Shown piece after piece: positions 7,967 to 16,565 of a DNA stretch of 64,000 nucleotides. The stretch is taken from positions 1-64,000 of the forward strand of contig NZ_LHVO01000012.1 of NCBI RefSeq assembly GCF_001269925.1, given 5' to 3'. Within the stretch, counting starts at the first letter, position 1. Every line of letters starts with the position of its first letter. The DNA comes from Pseudomonas sp. MIACH. Lineage in GTDB: Bacteria; Pseudomonadota; Gammaproteobacteria; Pseudomonadales; Pseudomonadaceae. The notes beneath the pieces were generated by a model, which saw only the letters and a list, made by a program, of their open reading frames with translations, had not been told where the DNA came from and did no database searches. Both the position numbers and the translations under genes were made by a program.

Positions 7967-9307
7967 ATGCGTGCATCCTTGAAACGCTCCCTGGCCGGCG
8001 CCGCCTTCGCGCTGGCTGCCCTGGCCGGTGCCGTGCCACAGGCAATGGCCTCGGCCGACCAGCAGTTCTTTCCCTTGGCCACCTACCGCGTCGGCGCCTA
8101 CGCGTCCAGCGGCGTGCAGGTGTGGGCCGGGATGATCGACTACCTGCGCTATATCAACGAGGTCGAAGGCGGCATCAATGGCGTCAAGCTGGTGTGGCAG
8201 GAATGCGAGACCGAGTGGACGGCGGAGAAGGGCATCGAGTGCTACGAGCGCTTCAAGAACGGCCTGGATGGCGCGCCGGTCGCGGTGTACCAGCCCAACG
8301 GCGCACCGGCGGCGTATGCGCTCAGCGAAAGGGCAGAGGTGGACAAGATCCCGCTGATCACCCTCGGCTACGGTCGCACCGAAGCCACCGACGGCACCGT
8401 GTTCCCGTACAACTTCCCGGTGATGCTGACGTTCTACAGCGAGGCGTCGACCCTGGTGAACTACATCGCCCAGCGCGAAGGCGGCTTCGACAAACTCAAG
8501 GGCAAGAAGATCGCCACGGTCTACCACGACTCGGCCTACGGCCGCGAAACCCTTGGCCCGCTGAAATTGCTGGCGGAAAAATACGGCTTTGAAAACATCC
8601 AGATTCCGGTGGCCGACCCGGGTAACGAACAGTCTGCGCAATGGCGCCAGGTACGCCAGGCCAACCCGGATTGGGTGTTCCTGCGCACCTGGGGCGTGTC
8701 CACGCCGGTGGCGGTGAAAACCGCGGCCCGCTTCGGCTTTCCGGTGGACCATATCATCGGTGATATCTGGGCCAGTTCCAGCGAAGACGTATTGCCCGCA
8801 GGTGCCGCCGCCAAGGGCTACCTGGCACTCACGCCTTACCCGGCAGGTGCGGATTTCGAGATCCACAAACGCCTCAAGCAATACATCCTCGACAAGGGCC
8901 ACAGCGACCTCAAGGACCTGAAAAACTTCGGCAGCGTCTACTACAACTCCGGCCTGGTGAACGCCGCCGTAGCCGTGGAAGCGATCCGCACCGGCCAGGC
9001 CAAGTTCGGCAAGCGTCCGCTCAATGGCGAAGAAGGCCGCTGGGGCCTGGAACACCTGAATATCGATGACGCGCGCTTGAAGGACATGGGCTACCTGGGC
9101 TTGATGCAGAACCTCAAGTTGTCATGCCGCGACCACGAAGGCGGCGGTTCAGCGCGCGTGCAGCAATGGGACGGTGCCCACTGGACGCTGATCAGCGACT
9201 GGATCGCTGCCGACCGCGCGTTGCTGCGCCCGCTGATCGATGAAAAATCCGCCGCCTTCGCCAAGGAAAAAGGCCTGACGCCACGCACCTGCACCGGGGA
9301 TGAATAA
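7967..9307 (+). CDS. Liv-type ABC transporter substrate-binding protein
   Basis: The 446-aa product starts with a clear Sec signal peptide (MRASLKRSLAGAAFALAALA..., cleavage likely after the AMA near residue 28). The mature part is a type I periplasmic binding fold (peripla_BP_6): YRVGAYASSGVQVWAGMIDY, then GGINGVKLVWQECET, then KKIATVYHDSAYGRETLGPL. It is longer than classical LivJ/LivK (about 370 aa) and belongs to a distinct subgroup. A run of aromatic and acidic residues lines the expected pocket, but I cannot infer the ligand. It sits between the permease and the second ATPase gene, the usual order for this operon type. Confidence 0.88.
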   Translation: MRASLKRSLAGAAFALAALAGAVPQAMASADQQFFPLATYRVGAYASSGVQVWAGMIDYLRYINEVEGGINGVKLVWQECETEWTAEKGIECYERFKNGLDGAPVAVYQPNGAPAAYALSERAEVDKIPLITLGYGRTEATDGTVFPYNFPVMLTFYSEASTLVNYIAQREGGFDKLKGKKIATVYHDSAYGRETLGPLKLLAEKYGFENIQIPVADPGNEQSAQWRQVRQANPDWVFLRTWGVSTPVAVKTAARFGFPVDHIIGDIWASSSEDVLPAGAAAKGYLALTPYPAGADFEIHKRLKQYILDKGHSDLKDLKNFGSVYYNSGLVNAAVAVEAIRTGQAKFGKRPLNGEEGRWGLEHLNIDDARLKDMGYLGLMQNLKLSCRDHEGGGSARVQQWDGAHWTLISDWIAADRALLRPLIDEKSAAFAKEKGLTPRTCTGDE

Positions 9308-9310
9308 ACC

Positions 9311-10078
9311 ATGAGCCAGCTCGCTACCGAAGCCACCAGCCCGTCGTTGTTGACGGTCAACGATATTGAAGTGATCTACGACGGCGCGATCCTCGCCGTG
9401 GCCGGCGTGTCGCTGAGCGTGCCCAAGGGCGCTATCGTCGCCTTGCTCGGGGCCAATGGCGCCGGCAAGAGCACCACCCTCAAGGCGATCTCCGGGTTGG
9501 TGCGTGCCGAGCGCGCCGAAGTCAGCCGGGGCGTGATCGAATACGCCGGCGTCGACCTGGCCGGCGTCGACCCCAGCCAGCGCGTGCGCCAAGGCATGGT
9601 GCATGTGCTGGAAGGTCGCCATGTATTCGGCCAGCTCACCGTCGAAGACAACCTGCGCAGCGGCGGCTTTGTCCGGCGCCTGAGCCGCAAGGCCATGGAG
9701 CAAGACCTGGAGCGCATCTACGCCTGGTTCCCCCGGCTCAAGACCAAGCGCCACACCCGCGCCGGCCTGACGTCCGGCGGCGAGCAGCAAATGGTCGCCA
9801 TTGGCCGCGCATTGATGACCCGTCCTACTTTGGTACTGCTCGACGAGCCGTCCATGGGTTTGGCGCCTATGATCGTGCAGGAGATCTTCGAGATCATCGC
9901 GCAGCTCAACCGCGAGCAGCAGGTGAGCTTCCTGATCGCCGAGCAGAACATCAACGTCGCGCTCAACTATGCGTCCCAGGGCTACGTGCTGGATACTGGG
10001 CGCGTGGCCTTGAGTGGCAGCGCCGCCGAGCTGTTGGCGCGGGGCGATTTGCACGATATTTATCTGGGTAAACAGTAA
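9311..10078 (+). CDS. Liv-type ABC transporter ATP-binding protein (LivF-like)
   Basis: The 255-aa ATPase has Walker A GANGAGKST at 47-55, the signature LTSGGEQQMVAIGRAL (roughly 150-165), and Walker B LVLLDEPSMGLAP just after. The compact form and the final segment DIYLGKQ are typical of LivF. It starts three bases after the binding-protein stop. It completes a five-component importer (binding protein, two permeases, two ATPases). Confidence 0.9.
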   Translation: MSQLATEATSPSLLTVNDIEVIYDGAILAVAGVSLSVPKGAIVALLGANGAGKSTTLKAISGLVRAERAEVSRGVIEYAGVDLAGVDPSQRVRQGMVHVLEGRHVFGQLTVEDNLRSGGFVRRLSRKAMEQDLERIYAWFPRLKTKRHTRAGLTSGGEQQMVAIGRALMTRPTLVLLDEPSMGLAPMIVQEIFEIIAQLNREQQVSFLIAEQNINVALNYASQGYVLDTGRVALSGSAAELLARGDLHDIYLGKQ

Positions 10079-10090
10079 AGGCGAATATGC

Positions 10091-11485
10091 ATGACTGAAT
10101 CCCTCCGCAACGCTGATGTCCTGATCATCGGCGGCGGCCTGAGCGGCACGATGCTGGCGGTGCAACTGCTGCGCCGGCCTGGGCAGCGCCGGATCCTGGT
10201 GATCGAACCGCGCGTGGAACTGGGCCGTGGCGAGGCCTACAGCGCCGTCGAACTGGGCCACACCTTGAACGGCAATGCGGCGCGCATGAGCGTCGACCCG
10301 GACAATGCCGATGACCTGACCCAATGGCTCACCGACTACATTGGCGCCGGTGGTTGGCCCGAGTCGGACCAGCAGCACGTGCCTATCAGCGAACTGTTCC
10401 CGCCACGCGGGATTTTTGGCCTGTATGCGCAGCAACGGCTGGCTGAAGCCAAGGCGTTGTCGGCGTCCACCGTCGAGCATATCCGCGCCGAAGTCGTCGA
10501 CCTGCAAGTCGGCGACGATTCAGTGTTGCTGACCCTCGACAATGGCCAGCAACTGCGCGGCGCCCAGGCGGTGTTGGCCACCGGCATGTTCCCGGCGGCG
10601 CGCACGCCGCAGACCGAATCCAGCGGTTTGAACGCTGCTGCGGTGGATCCTTGGGACGTGCAGGCCATGACCCGGATCGACCCGCAGGCGCCCGTGCTGA
10701 TCATCGGCTCCGGGTTGACCATGGTCGACGCCGTGGTGTCCCTGGAACAGGCTGGGCATCGTGGGCCCATCGAGGTGTTTTCACGCCACGGCTTGTTGCC
10801 CCATGTGCGCCGGCAGCCACCGGGCTGGGAGGATTTTCTCGCTGCTGACCACGCCTTGCGCAGCCCTCGGCAACTGCTGCACGAGGTGCGTCGCCAATGC
10901 GGCCTCGCACTGGCGCAGGGTATCGATTGGCAGGCGCCACTGGACACCGTGCGTGCGCATATCGGCCGGTTGTGGAGCCAGGCCAGCGAGGGCGAGAAAC
11001 GTCAGTTCGTGCGGCATGTGCGGCCCTGGTGGGAAAGCCATCACCACCGCTCACCGCCGTTGAGTGCGCAGCTGGTGGCAAGGCTGCATGAAGCTGGGCG
11101 GTTGCGCATTCGCGCGGCGTCGTTCAAGGGGCTGGAGCCTGCGGGTGAGGGTGTGACCATTCGTTTGCGTTATCGGGGCGAACAGGCGATCACCCAGGTG
11201 TCGGGCGCAGCGCTGATCAATTCCAGCGGCATCGAATACGACTGGCGCCGCGTGGCCCGGCCGCTGCCGCAGCAGTTGCTCAAGCGCGGGCTGATCACGC
11301 CGGGGCCGTTGGCGTTGGGGATTGCGGCGGACACGTCCGGCGCCGTGCTGGATGCCCAGGGCCAGGTCAGCGCGCGATTGTTCGCCATGGGCCCGCCGTT
11401 GCGGGGGATGTGGTGGGAGAGCACGGCGGTGACGGATGTGGCGCTTCAGGCCAAGGCATTGGCATTGAAGTTGGCGCATTTCTAA
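10091..11485 (+). CDS. FAD/NAD(P)-binding protein, last gene of the cluster
   Basis: The 464-aa protein begins with a Rossmann dinucleotide motif (ADVLIIGGGLSGT, Gly at 14, 16 and 19). An ATG motif (VLATGMFPA) follows near 160 and a second GxG nucleotide motif VLIIGSGLTMVDAVVSL near 200. The arrangement resembles the FAD_NAD_binding_9 family (HcfP/EasE-like soluble oxidoreductases). No membrane segment is present. Placed 12 bases after the LivF-like gene, it is likely co-transcribed and may oxidise the imported compound or supply reducing power. It could provide the reductase function missing for the flavin monooxygenase, but this is inference. A REP doublet follows the gene and could end transcription. 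Confidence 0.75.
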   Translation: MTESLRNADVLIIGGGLSGTMLAVQLLRRPGQRRILVIEPRVELGRGEAYSAVELGHTLNGNAARMSVDPDNADDLTQWLTDYIGAGGWPESDQQHVPISELFPPRGIFGLYAQQRLAEAKALSASTVEHIRAEVVDLQVGDDSVLLTLDNGQQLRGAQAVLATGMFPAARTPQTESSGLNAAAVDPWDVQAMTRIDPQAPVLIIGSGLTMVDAVVSLEQAGHRGPIEVFSRHGLLPHVRRQPPGWEDFLAADHALRSPRQLLHEVRRQCGLALAQGIDWQAPLDTVRAHIGRLWSQASEGEKRQFVRHVRPWWESHHHRSPPLSAQLVARLHEAGRLRIRAASFKGLEPAGEGVTIRLRYRGEQAITQVSGAALINSSGIEYDWRRVARPLPQQLLKRGLITPGPLALGIAADTSGAVLDAQGQVSARLFAMGPPLRGMWWESTAVTDVALQAKALALKLAHF

Positions 11486-11497
11486 ATGTGGGAGGCA

Positions 11498-11589
11498 CCT
11501 GTGGGAGGGGGCTTGCTCCCGATAGCGGTGTGTCAGACACAGGTTTTTAACTGATCCACCGCCATCGGGAGCAAGCCCCCTCCCACAGG
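11498..11589. repeat. REP doublet (REPIN-like) between convergent genes
   Basis: Arms at 11498-11530 and 11557-11589 are inverted copies matching at 32 of 33 positions, separated by 26 bases. Core sequences are GGGGCTTGCTCCCGA and TCGGGAGCAAGCCCC. It lies between the FAD protein gene (plus) and the efflux adaptor gene (minus), so it may also act as a bidirectional transcription stop. Confidence 0.9.
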
Positions 11590-11599
11590 GGATCTCCAT

Positions 11600-12844
11600 T
11601 TATCTTGAGGTCTTTACGAAGCCGGGTTTTAGGCCGAATACTTCCACCCCCTGCGGCGTCGATTGCCCGGTGGTCACCTTCACCCGCTCCACCGGCTTAT
11701 CCATCGCTTCTCGATACTCCACCGTCCTATCCGCCTGGATCGCTTCGCTCGGAATCACTATCGCCTGCGCATTGTTGTAGGTGACGATGGTCAACCGCGC
11801 GCTCATCCCCAGCCGTACCCGCTGCAACTGTTGCGGGGTCAGCTTGGGAATCGACAACGTCACCGGAAACTGCGCGCTGCCCTGGCTGTCGCTGGCGATC
11901 GCCAAGCCGCTGACCACACTCACCGAGCCGCTCAGCCGTTCGCCGTCAAAGCCATCGCCCAGCACTTCTACCGCCTGGCCCTGATGCAGTTGGTTGATGT
12001 CCAGCTCAGAGACCTTGGCGACGATTTTCAGCCGCTCGATATTGGCCAGGCCGAACAGCACCTGGCCCTGGCTGACCCTGCTGCCGGCCTGAATGGGCGC
12101 GTTCGTGTTGCCGCCGCCTGGGGGCCCATTATTGCCGGGCGCGGGCACGACGATGCCGGAGAACGGCGCCTTGATCTCCTTGCCTGCTAGCAACGTGCGC
12201 AGGGCCTCGTATTTCACCGTGGCGTTGGTCAGCTCCATGTCGGCGATCTGGCGGTATTCGCCCTTGCCCTGATCGAGGGCCTGTTGCAGTTCGCTGCGGG
12301 CGGAGGCGAGGTCCAGTTGTTGCTGCTGGGTCTGCTGCTTGAGATCGTCCAGCTCATTGCGCGGGATGATGCCGCGCTTGAACAGGTTTTCGCTTTCAGT
12401 GAGTTTGCGTTGGGTGTTGCCGGCGGTCATCTCGGCAGTGCGCAGGCTACGGTGCGCACGGCTGACGGTGGGGCCGCTGTCCCAGTCCTGCATTTCCTGC
12501 ACTGTGCGCCGCGCCTTGAGCTGGGCGGAGAGGGCCTCGCGCAGTTGCACTTCAAGGGTGGCCGGGTCCATGCGCAGCAGTACCTGGCCGGCTTCGACCC
12601 GCTGGCCTTGCTCCACCAGATTGGCCTGTACATTGCCATCGAACGGCGCGGTGAGGGTGAGGGTGGTGTCGGGCTCGATCTTGCCCACCAGGCCGATCTG
12701 GTGCACCAGCGGGTCGGGCTTGACGGCCAGCCATTGCTCGCCGGTGGTGGCCGGGCCTTCGGCCGGGCTGCGCAGGGCCAGCCCGGCGCCGGCCAGCAGC
12801 ACGATCAACACAGCGCCCAGCAGGCCTTTCTGTTTAATAGTCAT
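11600..12844 (-). CDS. Periplasmic adaptor (membrane fusion protein) of an ABC efflux system, HlyD/MacA-like
   Basis: This 414-aa protein has one N-terminal membrane anchor (about 7-25), a lipoyl half-motif (VEQGQRVEAGQVLLRMD near 77-93), a long helical hairpin (about 100-215, rich in Q/L/E/R) and a closing lipoyl half (IKAPFSGIVVPAPG near 230). The C-terminal beta-barrel with RLGMSARLTI follows. A Gly/Asn/Pro-rich loop (NNGPPGGGNTNAP) is inserted after the second lipoyl half. It is the last gene of the four-gene efflux operon, and its ATG region overlaps the end of the TolC-like gene by 11 bases. It would bridge the inner-membrane permease to the outer-membrane duct. Confidence 0.85.
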   Translation of the reverse strand: MTIKQKGLLGAVLIVLLAGAGLALRSPAEGPATTGEQWLAVKPDPLVHQIGLVGKIEPDTTLTLTAPFDGNVQANLVEQGQRVEAGQVLLRMDPATLEVQLREALSAQLKARRTVQEMQDWDSGPTVSRAHRSLRTAEMTAGNTQRKLTESENLFKRGIIPRNELDDLKQQTQQQQLDLASARSELQQALDQGKGEYRQIADMELTNATVKYEALRTLLAGKEIKAPFSGIVVPAPGNNGPPGGGNTNAPIQAGSRVSQGQVLFGLANIERLKIVAKVSELDINQLHQGQAVEVLGDGFDGERLSGSVSVVSGLAIASDSQGSAQFPVTLSIPKLTPQQLQRVRLGMSARLTIVTYNNAQAIVIPSEAIQADRTVEYREAMDKPVERVKVTTGQSTPQGVEVFGLKPGFVKTSR

Positions 12845-14312
12845 TGAGGGCGATTTCCCAACTTTCCAGCGTCATGCCCAGGGTCAAGTCGAGCTGGGTC
12901 TGGGCGTTCAAATAAGCGATCAGTGCGTTGAGCTGTGCGTTTTCGGCGTTGCGCAGGTCGGTCTCGAAACTCAGTACCTGGAAGTTGGTGGAGCGCCCGG
13001 CGCTGAGCTTTTCCCGCTCGATCTCGATCTTGCGCCGCGACAACTCCACCGCGCGCTGGGAGATTTCATACTGGCGCCAGCGGGTGCCAAGGTCGCGCAC
13101 CACGTCGTTGACGTTGCGTTCCAGTTCCTGGCGGGCGTCGGTGATGCGGATCTCCTGGTCCTCCACGTTGACCCGCGCGCGCACTTCGGCCTGGCGCGTG
13201 CTGATGTCGCCGATGGGAATCTGCACCTGCACCCCGGCGTAGCTGTCCCAGGTGCGGTTGTTGGTGCTGCCGCCGTCGTTATTGTAGGCGTCACGTATCT
13301 GGTTCGCGCCGGCCACCAAGTCCACCTGCCAGCGCCCGGAGTCCTTGGCGATCACCAGGTTGAGGTCGGCCTGCTGGCTGCCGAGCAGGGCGGCGAGGTA
13401 TTCCGGTTGCTGGGTCTGCGCGAGGTTGAAGGCCTGGCGCTTGTCGATCTGCATGGGCTTGGCCTCCAGGGCTTCGGTGGCGCGAATCGGCGTCGACAGG
13501 TCCAGGGCCAGCAGGCGCAGCAAGGCCAGGCGGCTGGTGTCCAGTTGGTTCTGCGCTTCTTCGACGCCCAGTTGCTGGGTGGCGATGTCGGCTTCGGTCT
13601 GCACGATTTCGAATTCGGCCATGCGCCCGGCACTGATCAATGCCTTGTTCACCTCCAGCAACGTACCGGAGCGCTTGAGGGCGTCCTGCACAATGCTCAG
13701 TTGCTCCTGGGCCCGCAGCAGTTCGCGATAGGTGGCGATGATCTGGCTGATGGTCTGCGCCACGGTCGCCTTGAGGTTCAGGCGGTTGGCCTGCTCCGAC
13801 AGGCGTGACAGGCGCAACGGTGCGGTGGTGGCGTCCCAGCCGGCGCCGCGCATCAATGGCTGGATGATCGCCAGGTCGAGGCCGTCGCTGCGGTAGCGGC
13901 CGGCGCGGTCGGCGTTGTTCAACTGCTGGGTCCAGGCCATGCTCAGGCGGGTGCCGTACTCACTGAGCAAGCTGGTGGCCGGCGCTACGTTGGCATTGCG
14001 CGCACTGTCCTGGGAGCCGCGGGTGCTGCGGTAATAGCTGTTGAGGGTGAGCTTGGGGTTGAACACGTCTTCGGCGACGCGCAGGTCGAATTTCTGCGCC
14101 ACCCGTTGCAGGTAGGCGCTGCGGATCGCCGGGTTGTTGCGCAGGCCCAGGTACACCGCATCGCCGAGGGTGAGGGCGGTGACCTGGGCGTTCAGCGAAA
14201 CGCTACGGTCGTAGCCGCTGCGCGTGGTACTCGGCGCCGACGGCTTGATGATCACATCGGCGGCCATGCCGTGCAGGCTGATCAACACGAGCAACCCTAG
14301 CCATTTACTCAT
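12834..14312 (-). CDS. TolC-family outer-membrane efflux protein
   Basis: The 492-aa product starts with a short signal peptide (MSKWLGLLVLISLHGMAAD). It has two OEP repeats with heptad-like helices, for example FDLRVAEDVFNPKLTL early and QAEVRARVNVEDQEIRITDA late, and NFQVLSFETDLRNAENAQLN near the end, typical of TolC-type ducts. ATG 14312 was chosen because a signal peptide begins there; the open frame upstream runs through the permease gene. Its start overlaps the permease stop by 8 bases. It forms the outer-membrane channel of this efflux complex. Confidence 0.82.
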   Translation of the reverse strand: MSKWLGLLVLISLHGMAADVIIKPSAPSTTRSGYDRSVSLNAQVTALTLGDAVYLGLRNNPAIRSAYLQRVAQKFDLRVAEDVFNPKLTLNSYYRSTRGSQDSARNANVAPATSLLSEYGTRLSMAWTQQLNNADRAGRYRSDGLDLAIIQPLMRGAGWDATTAPLRLSRLSEQANRLNLKATVAQTISQIIATYRELLRAQEQLSIVQDALKRSGTLLEVNKALISAGRMAEFEIVQTEADIATQQLGVEEAQNQLDTSRLALLRLLALDLSTPIRATEALEAKPMQIDKRQAFNLAQTQQPEYLAALLGSQQADLNLVIAKDSGRWQVDLVAGANQIRDAYNNDGGSTNNRTWDSYAGVQVQIPIGDISTRQAEVRARVNVEDQEIRITDARQELERNVNDVVRDLGTRWRQYEISQRAVELSRRKIEIEREKLSAGRSTNFQVLSFETDLRNAENAQLNALIAYLNAQTQLDLTLGMTLESWEIALNDY

Positions 14313-15504
14313 CGCGCAAGGCCTCCACCGGCTGCAACCGTGAGGCAGACACCGCCGGGTAGATGCCAAAGAACAAGCCCACCAGCAAGGTACTGCCCAC
14401 TCCCAAAGGCAGGGCGGCGGCGGCCAGGTCGAATACCCAGCCCGATAGCCAGGCATAGAGCCAGGCGGCGGTCATCCCGAGTACCGCACCGCACAGCGCG
14501 CCGACGGCGGTGAGGGTGACGGCTTCGAGCAGGAACAGGTTGCGGATGTCCCGCTGGCGAGCGCCCAGGGCCATGCGGATGCCGATTTCGCGGCGGCGCT
14601 CCGACACGTTCATCAGCATCACGTTCATCACCCCCACGCCACCGCCCACCAGGGAGATGGCGCCGAGGGCCAGCAGCAGGTAGGCGAAGGTGCGGCTTTG
14701 CCGGGTCATGCCGTCGATCATTTGCTGGGGCACCTGGATGTCGACCGTGTGGTCGGTGAGCTGGGGCTGCAAGGCGACGGCGGCTTCCCTGGCAATGTGT
14801 TCCATGTCCTGGCCGGGCGCGGCGCGGATAATCACATTGCCGATCTGCGGCATGGCATAGATGCGGCGCATGCCTTCGGCGGGGATGAACAGCGACTCGT
14901 TGGCCTGTACCGGCATCAGCATTGCCCTGGGCTGGTTCTGCAGAATGCCCACCACCAGGAACAGGTAATCGTTGATGCGCACGCGATCGCCCAGTTGCAA
15001 CGGATCACCTGGCGTCCCGAGGGCCTCGGCGATCTGGGCGCCGATCACACCATAGGTTTCGTTGGCGTCGAAGCTCGACAGGAAGCGCCCCTGCTGCAGC
15101 ACCATGCGCATCGCCTGGGGGATGTCCGGCGTAGTGCCGACGAAGTTCGCGTTGACGGTGCGGCCATGGAACACAATGGGCCCGCTGAACACGGTGAGTG
15201 CGCCGATATGGGCAATGCCCGGCACGGCCTGGCGTACTGCCTGCAGGTCGAGTTGCGTGCGCATCGGTACGTTGCTGCTGCCTTTGGGCGGGAACTGCAC
15301 CACCAGGGTGTCGGTGCCCATGTCCTTGAAAATCATCGCGGCATCCACCGCCGCGTTATGGCCGATATTGATCAGTGCCACCACCGATGAACTGCCGATC
15401 ACGATGCCCAGCAGGGCCAGTACCGAGCGCTTGCCCAAGGTGCGCAGGCTGACGAAGGCTTCATGCAGCAATTGGCTGAAGCTCTGTTCGACCCGCAGGC
15501 TCAT
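14305..15504 (-). CDS. MacB-like ABC transporter permease
   Basis: The 399-aa protein has a first membrane helix at about 25-50 (VLALLGIVIGSSSVVALINIG). A large periplasmic MacB_PCD domain follows (about 55-270), then three C-terminal helices (about 280-385) with the FtsX-type motif NVMLMNVSERRREIGIRMALGARQ split around the coupling helix. Unlike E. coli MacB and pyoverdine PvdT, the ATPase is a separate polypeptide, encoded just upstream with a 4-base overlap. Mechanotransmission-type export of a peptide, siderophore or lipopeptide from the periplasm is the family role; the cargo is unknown. Confidence 0.85.
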   Translation of the reverse strand: MSLRVEQSFSQLLHEAFVSLRTLGKRSVLALLGIVIGSSSVVALINIGHNAAVDAAMIFKDMGTDTLVVQFPPKGSSNVPMRTQLDLQAVRQAVPGIAHIGALTVFSGPIVFHGRTVNANFVGTTPDIPQAMRMVLQQGRFLSSFDANETYGVIGAQIAEALGTPGDPLQLGDRVRINDYLFLVVGILQNQPRAMLMPVQANESLFIPAEGMRRIYAMPQIGNVIIRAAPGQDMEHIAREAAVALQPQLTDHTVDIQVPQQMIDGMTRQSRTFAYLLLALGAISLVGGGVGVMNVMLMNVSERRREIGIRMALGARQRDIRNLFLLEAVTLTAVGALCGAVLGMTAAWLYAWLSGWVFDLAAAALPLGVGSTLLVGLFFGIYPAVSASRLQPVEALRDE

Positions 15505-16205
15505 AGGCGGTCGGCCTCGTGCACCACGCCATTGCGCACCAGGATCTTGCGGTCCAGGCGTGCGGCGATCTGCGGGTCGTGGGTGACGATGATCAGCGTC
15601 ACCTGCTGCTCGCGGTTCAGCGCCAGGAGCAGGTCCATGATGTCCTGGGCGGTGCTGCTGTCGAGGTTGCCGGTGGGTTCGTCGGCCAGGATCACCGAAG
15701 GCTTGCCCACCAATGCACGGGCAATCGCCACACGTTGGCGCTGGCCACCGGAGAGGTCGGCAGGGCGATGGTGGGCGCGTTCCGCCAGCCCGACCTGTTC
15801 GAGCATGCGCAGGGCCTGCTCCACCGATTCATGCCGCGACACACCGCGATAGCTCAGGGGCAGGGCGACGTTGTCCAGGGCGCTGAGGCGCGGTAGCAGG
15901 TTGAAGCTCTGGAACACAAAACCGATCTGCTGGTTACGGATCGCTGCCAGTTCGTCCGGGGAGGCGCTGAAGATATCGTGGCCGGCAAAGTGGTACTGGC
16001 CGCTGTTGGGCAAGTCCAGGAGGCCGAGGATATTGAGCAGGGTGCTTTTGCCGGAGCCTGAGGCGCCGAGGATGCCGCAGCTGTCACCGCGAGCGATGGA
16101 CAGGCACACCTCATTGAGAATGGTCAGTTCTTGCCCGGCGAGCTGATAGCGCTTGCCGATGCCTTGCAGGGAGATCAAGCCTGGGTGCGCGCGGGTATCT
16201 GTCAT
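15501..16205 (-). CDS. MacB/LolD-type ABC transporter ATP-binding protein
   Basis: The 234-aa ATPase has Walker A GASGSGKST at 47-55, the signature LSGGQRQRVAIARAL and Walker B VILADEPTGNLDS, the last being characteristic of the MacB/LolD/FtsE group. It is the first gene of the minus-strand efflux operon and overlaps the permease gene by four bases. Its upstream region (16206-16565) is shared with the divergent TetR gene, so repression by that protein is likely. Confidence 0.87.
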   Translation of the reverse strand: MTDTRAHPGLISLQGIGKRYQLAGQELTILNEVCLSIARGDSCGILGASGSGKSTLLNILGLLDLPNSGQYHFAGHDIFSASPDELAAIRNQQIGFVFQSFNLLPRLSALDNVALPLSYRGVSRHESVEQALRMLEQVGLAERAHHRPADLSGGQRQRVAIARALVGKPSVILADEPTGNLDSSTAQDIMDLLLALNREQQVTLIIVTHDPQIAARLDRKILVRNGVVHEADRL

Positions 16206-16316
16206 CGTGACTACGCCTGCAGTCTCGACGCCGCCGTCATGCCCCCTGTAAATCTTTGTAACAAGTTCGGGAGCTGTCTGGTTCGCGTCACGGACTGGTT
16301 TTATTTCTTGTTTTTA

Positions 16317-16549
16317 AAATATTGTTTGAATACTAACCGTGTTCCGTGGGCTTCGCCAGCCATGGGTGTAGAGCGGTTTCACCCTTTGAAACGATTTCAG
16401 TCGCGGGTGTGAGGGTCTACCAAAACACCCCTGACTCGCCTAAAAATGCCCGCTGGCAAAGGCTTTGGATAGTATGGCGGTGTGTCACTACTTGCTTTCA
16501 ACCGGCCGCCCCGGTATAAAAAATCAAATTATTTTTTAAAACAATATTT
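16317..16549. promoter_or_regulatory. Divergent control region with a pair of inverted 14-mers (candidate TetR operators)
   Basis: The 360-base space between the efflux ATPase gene and the TetR gene contains two AT-rich islands. AAATATTGTTTGAA lies at 16317-16330 on the plus strand. AAATATTGTTTTAA lies on the minus strand at 16536-16549, a 13 of 14 match in inverted orientation. The right copy ends 16 bases before the TetR start codon. Such paired sites fit autoregulation plus control of the divergent operon. No clear -35/-10 pair can be assigned. Confidence 0.35.
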
Positions 16550-16565
16550 CCGCCGTGGAACCCTT

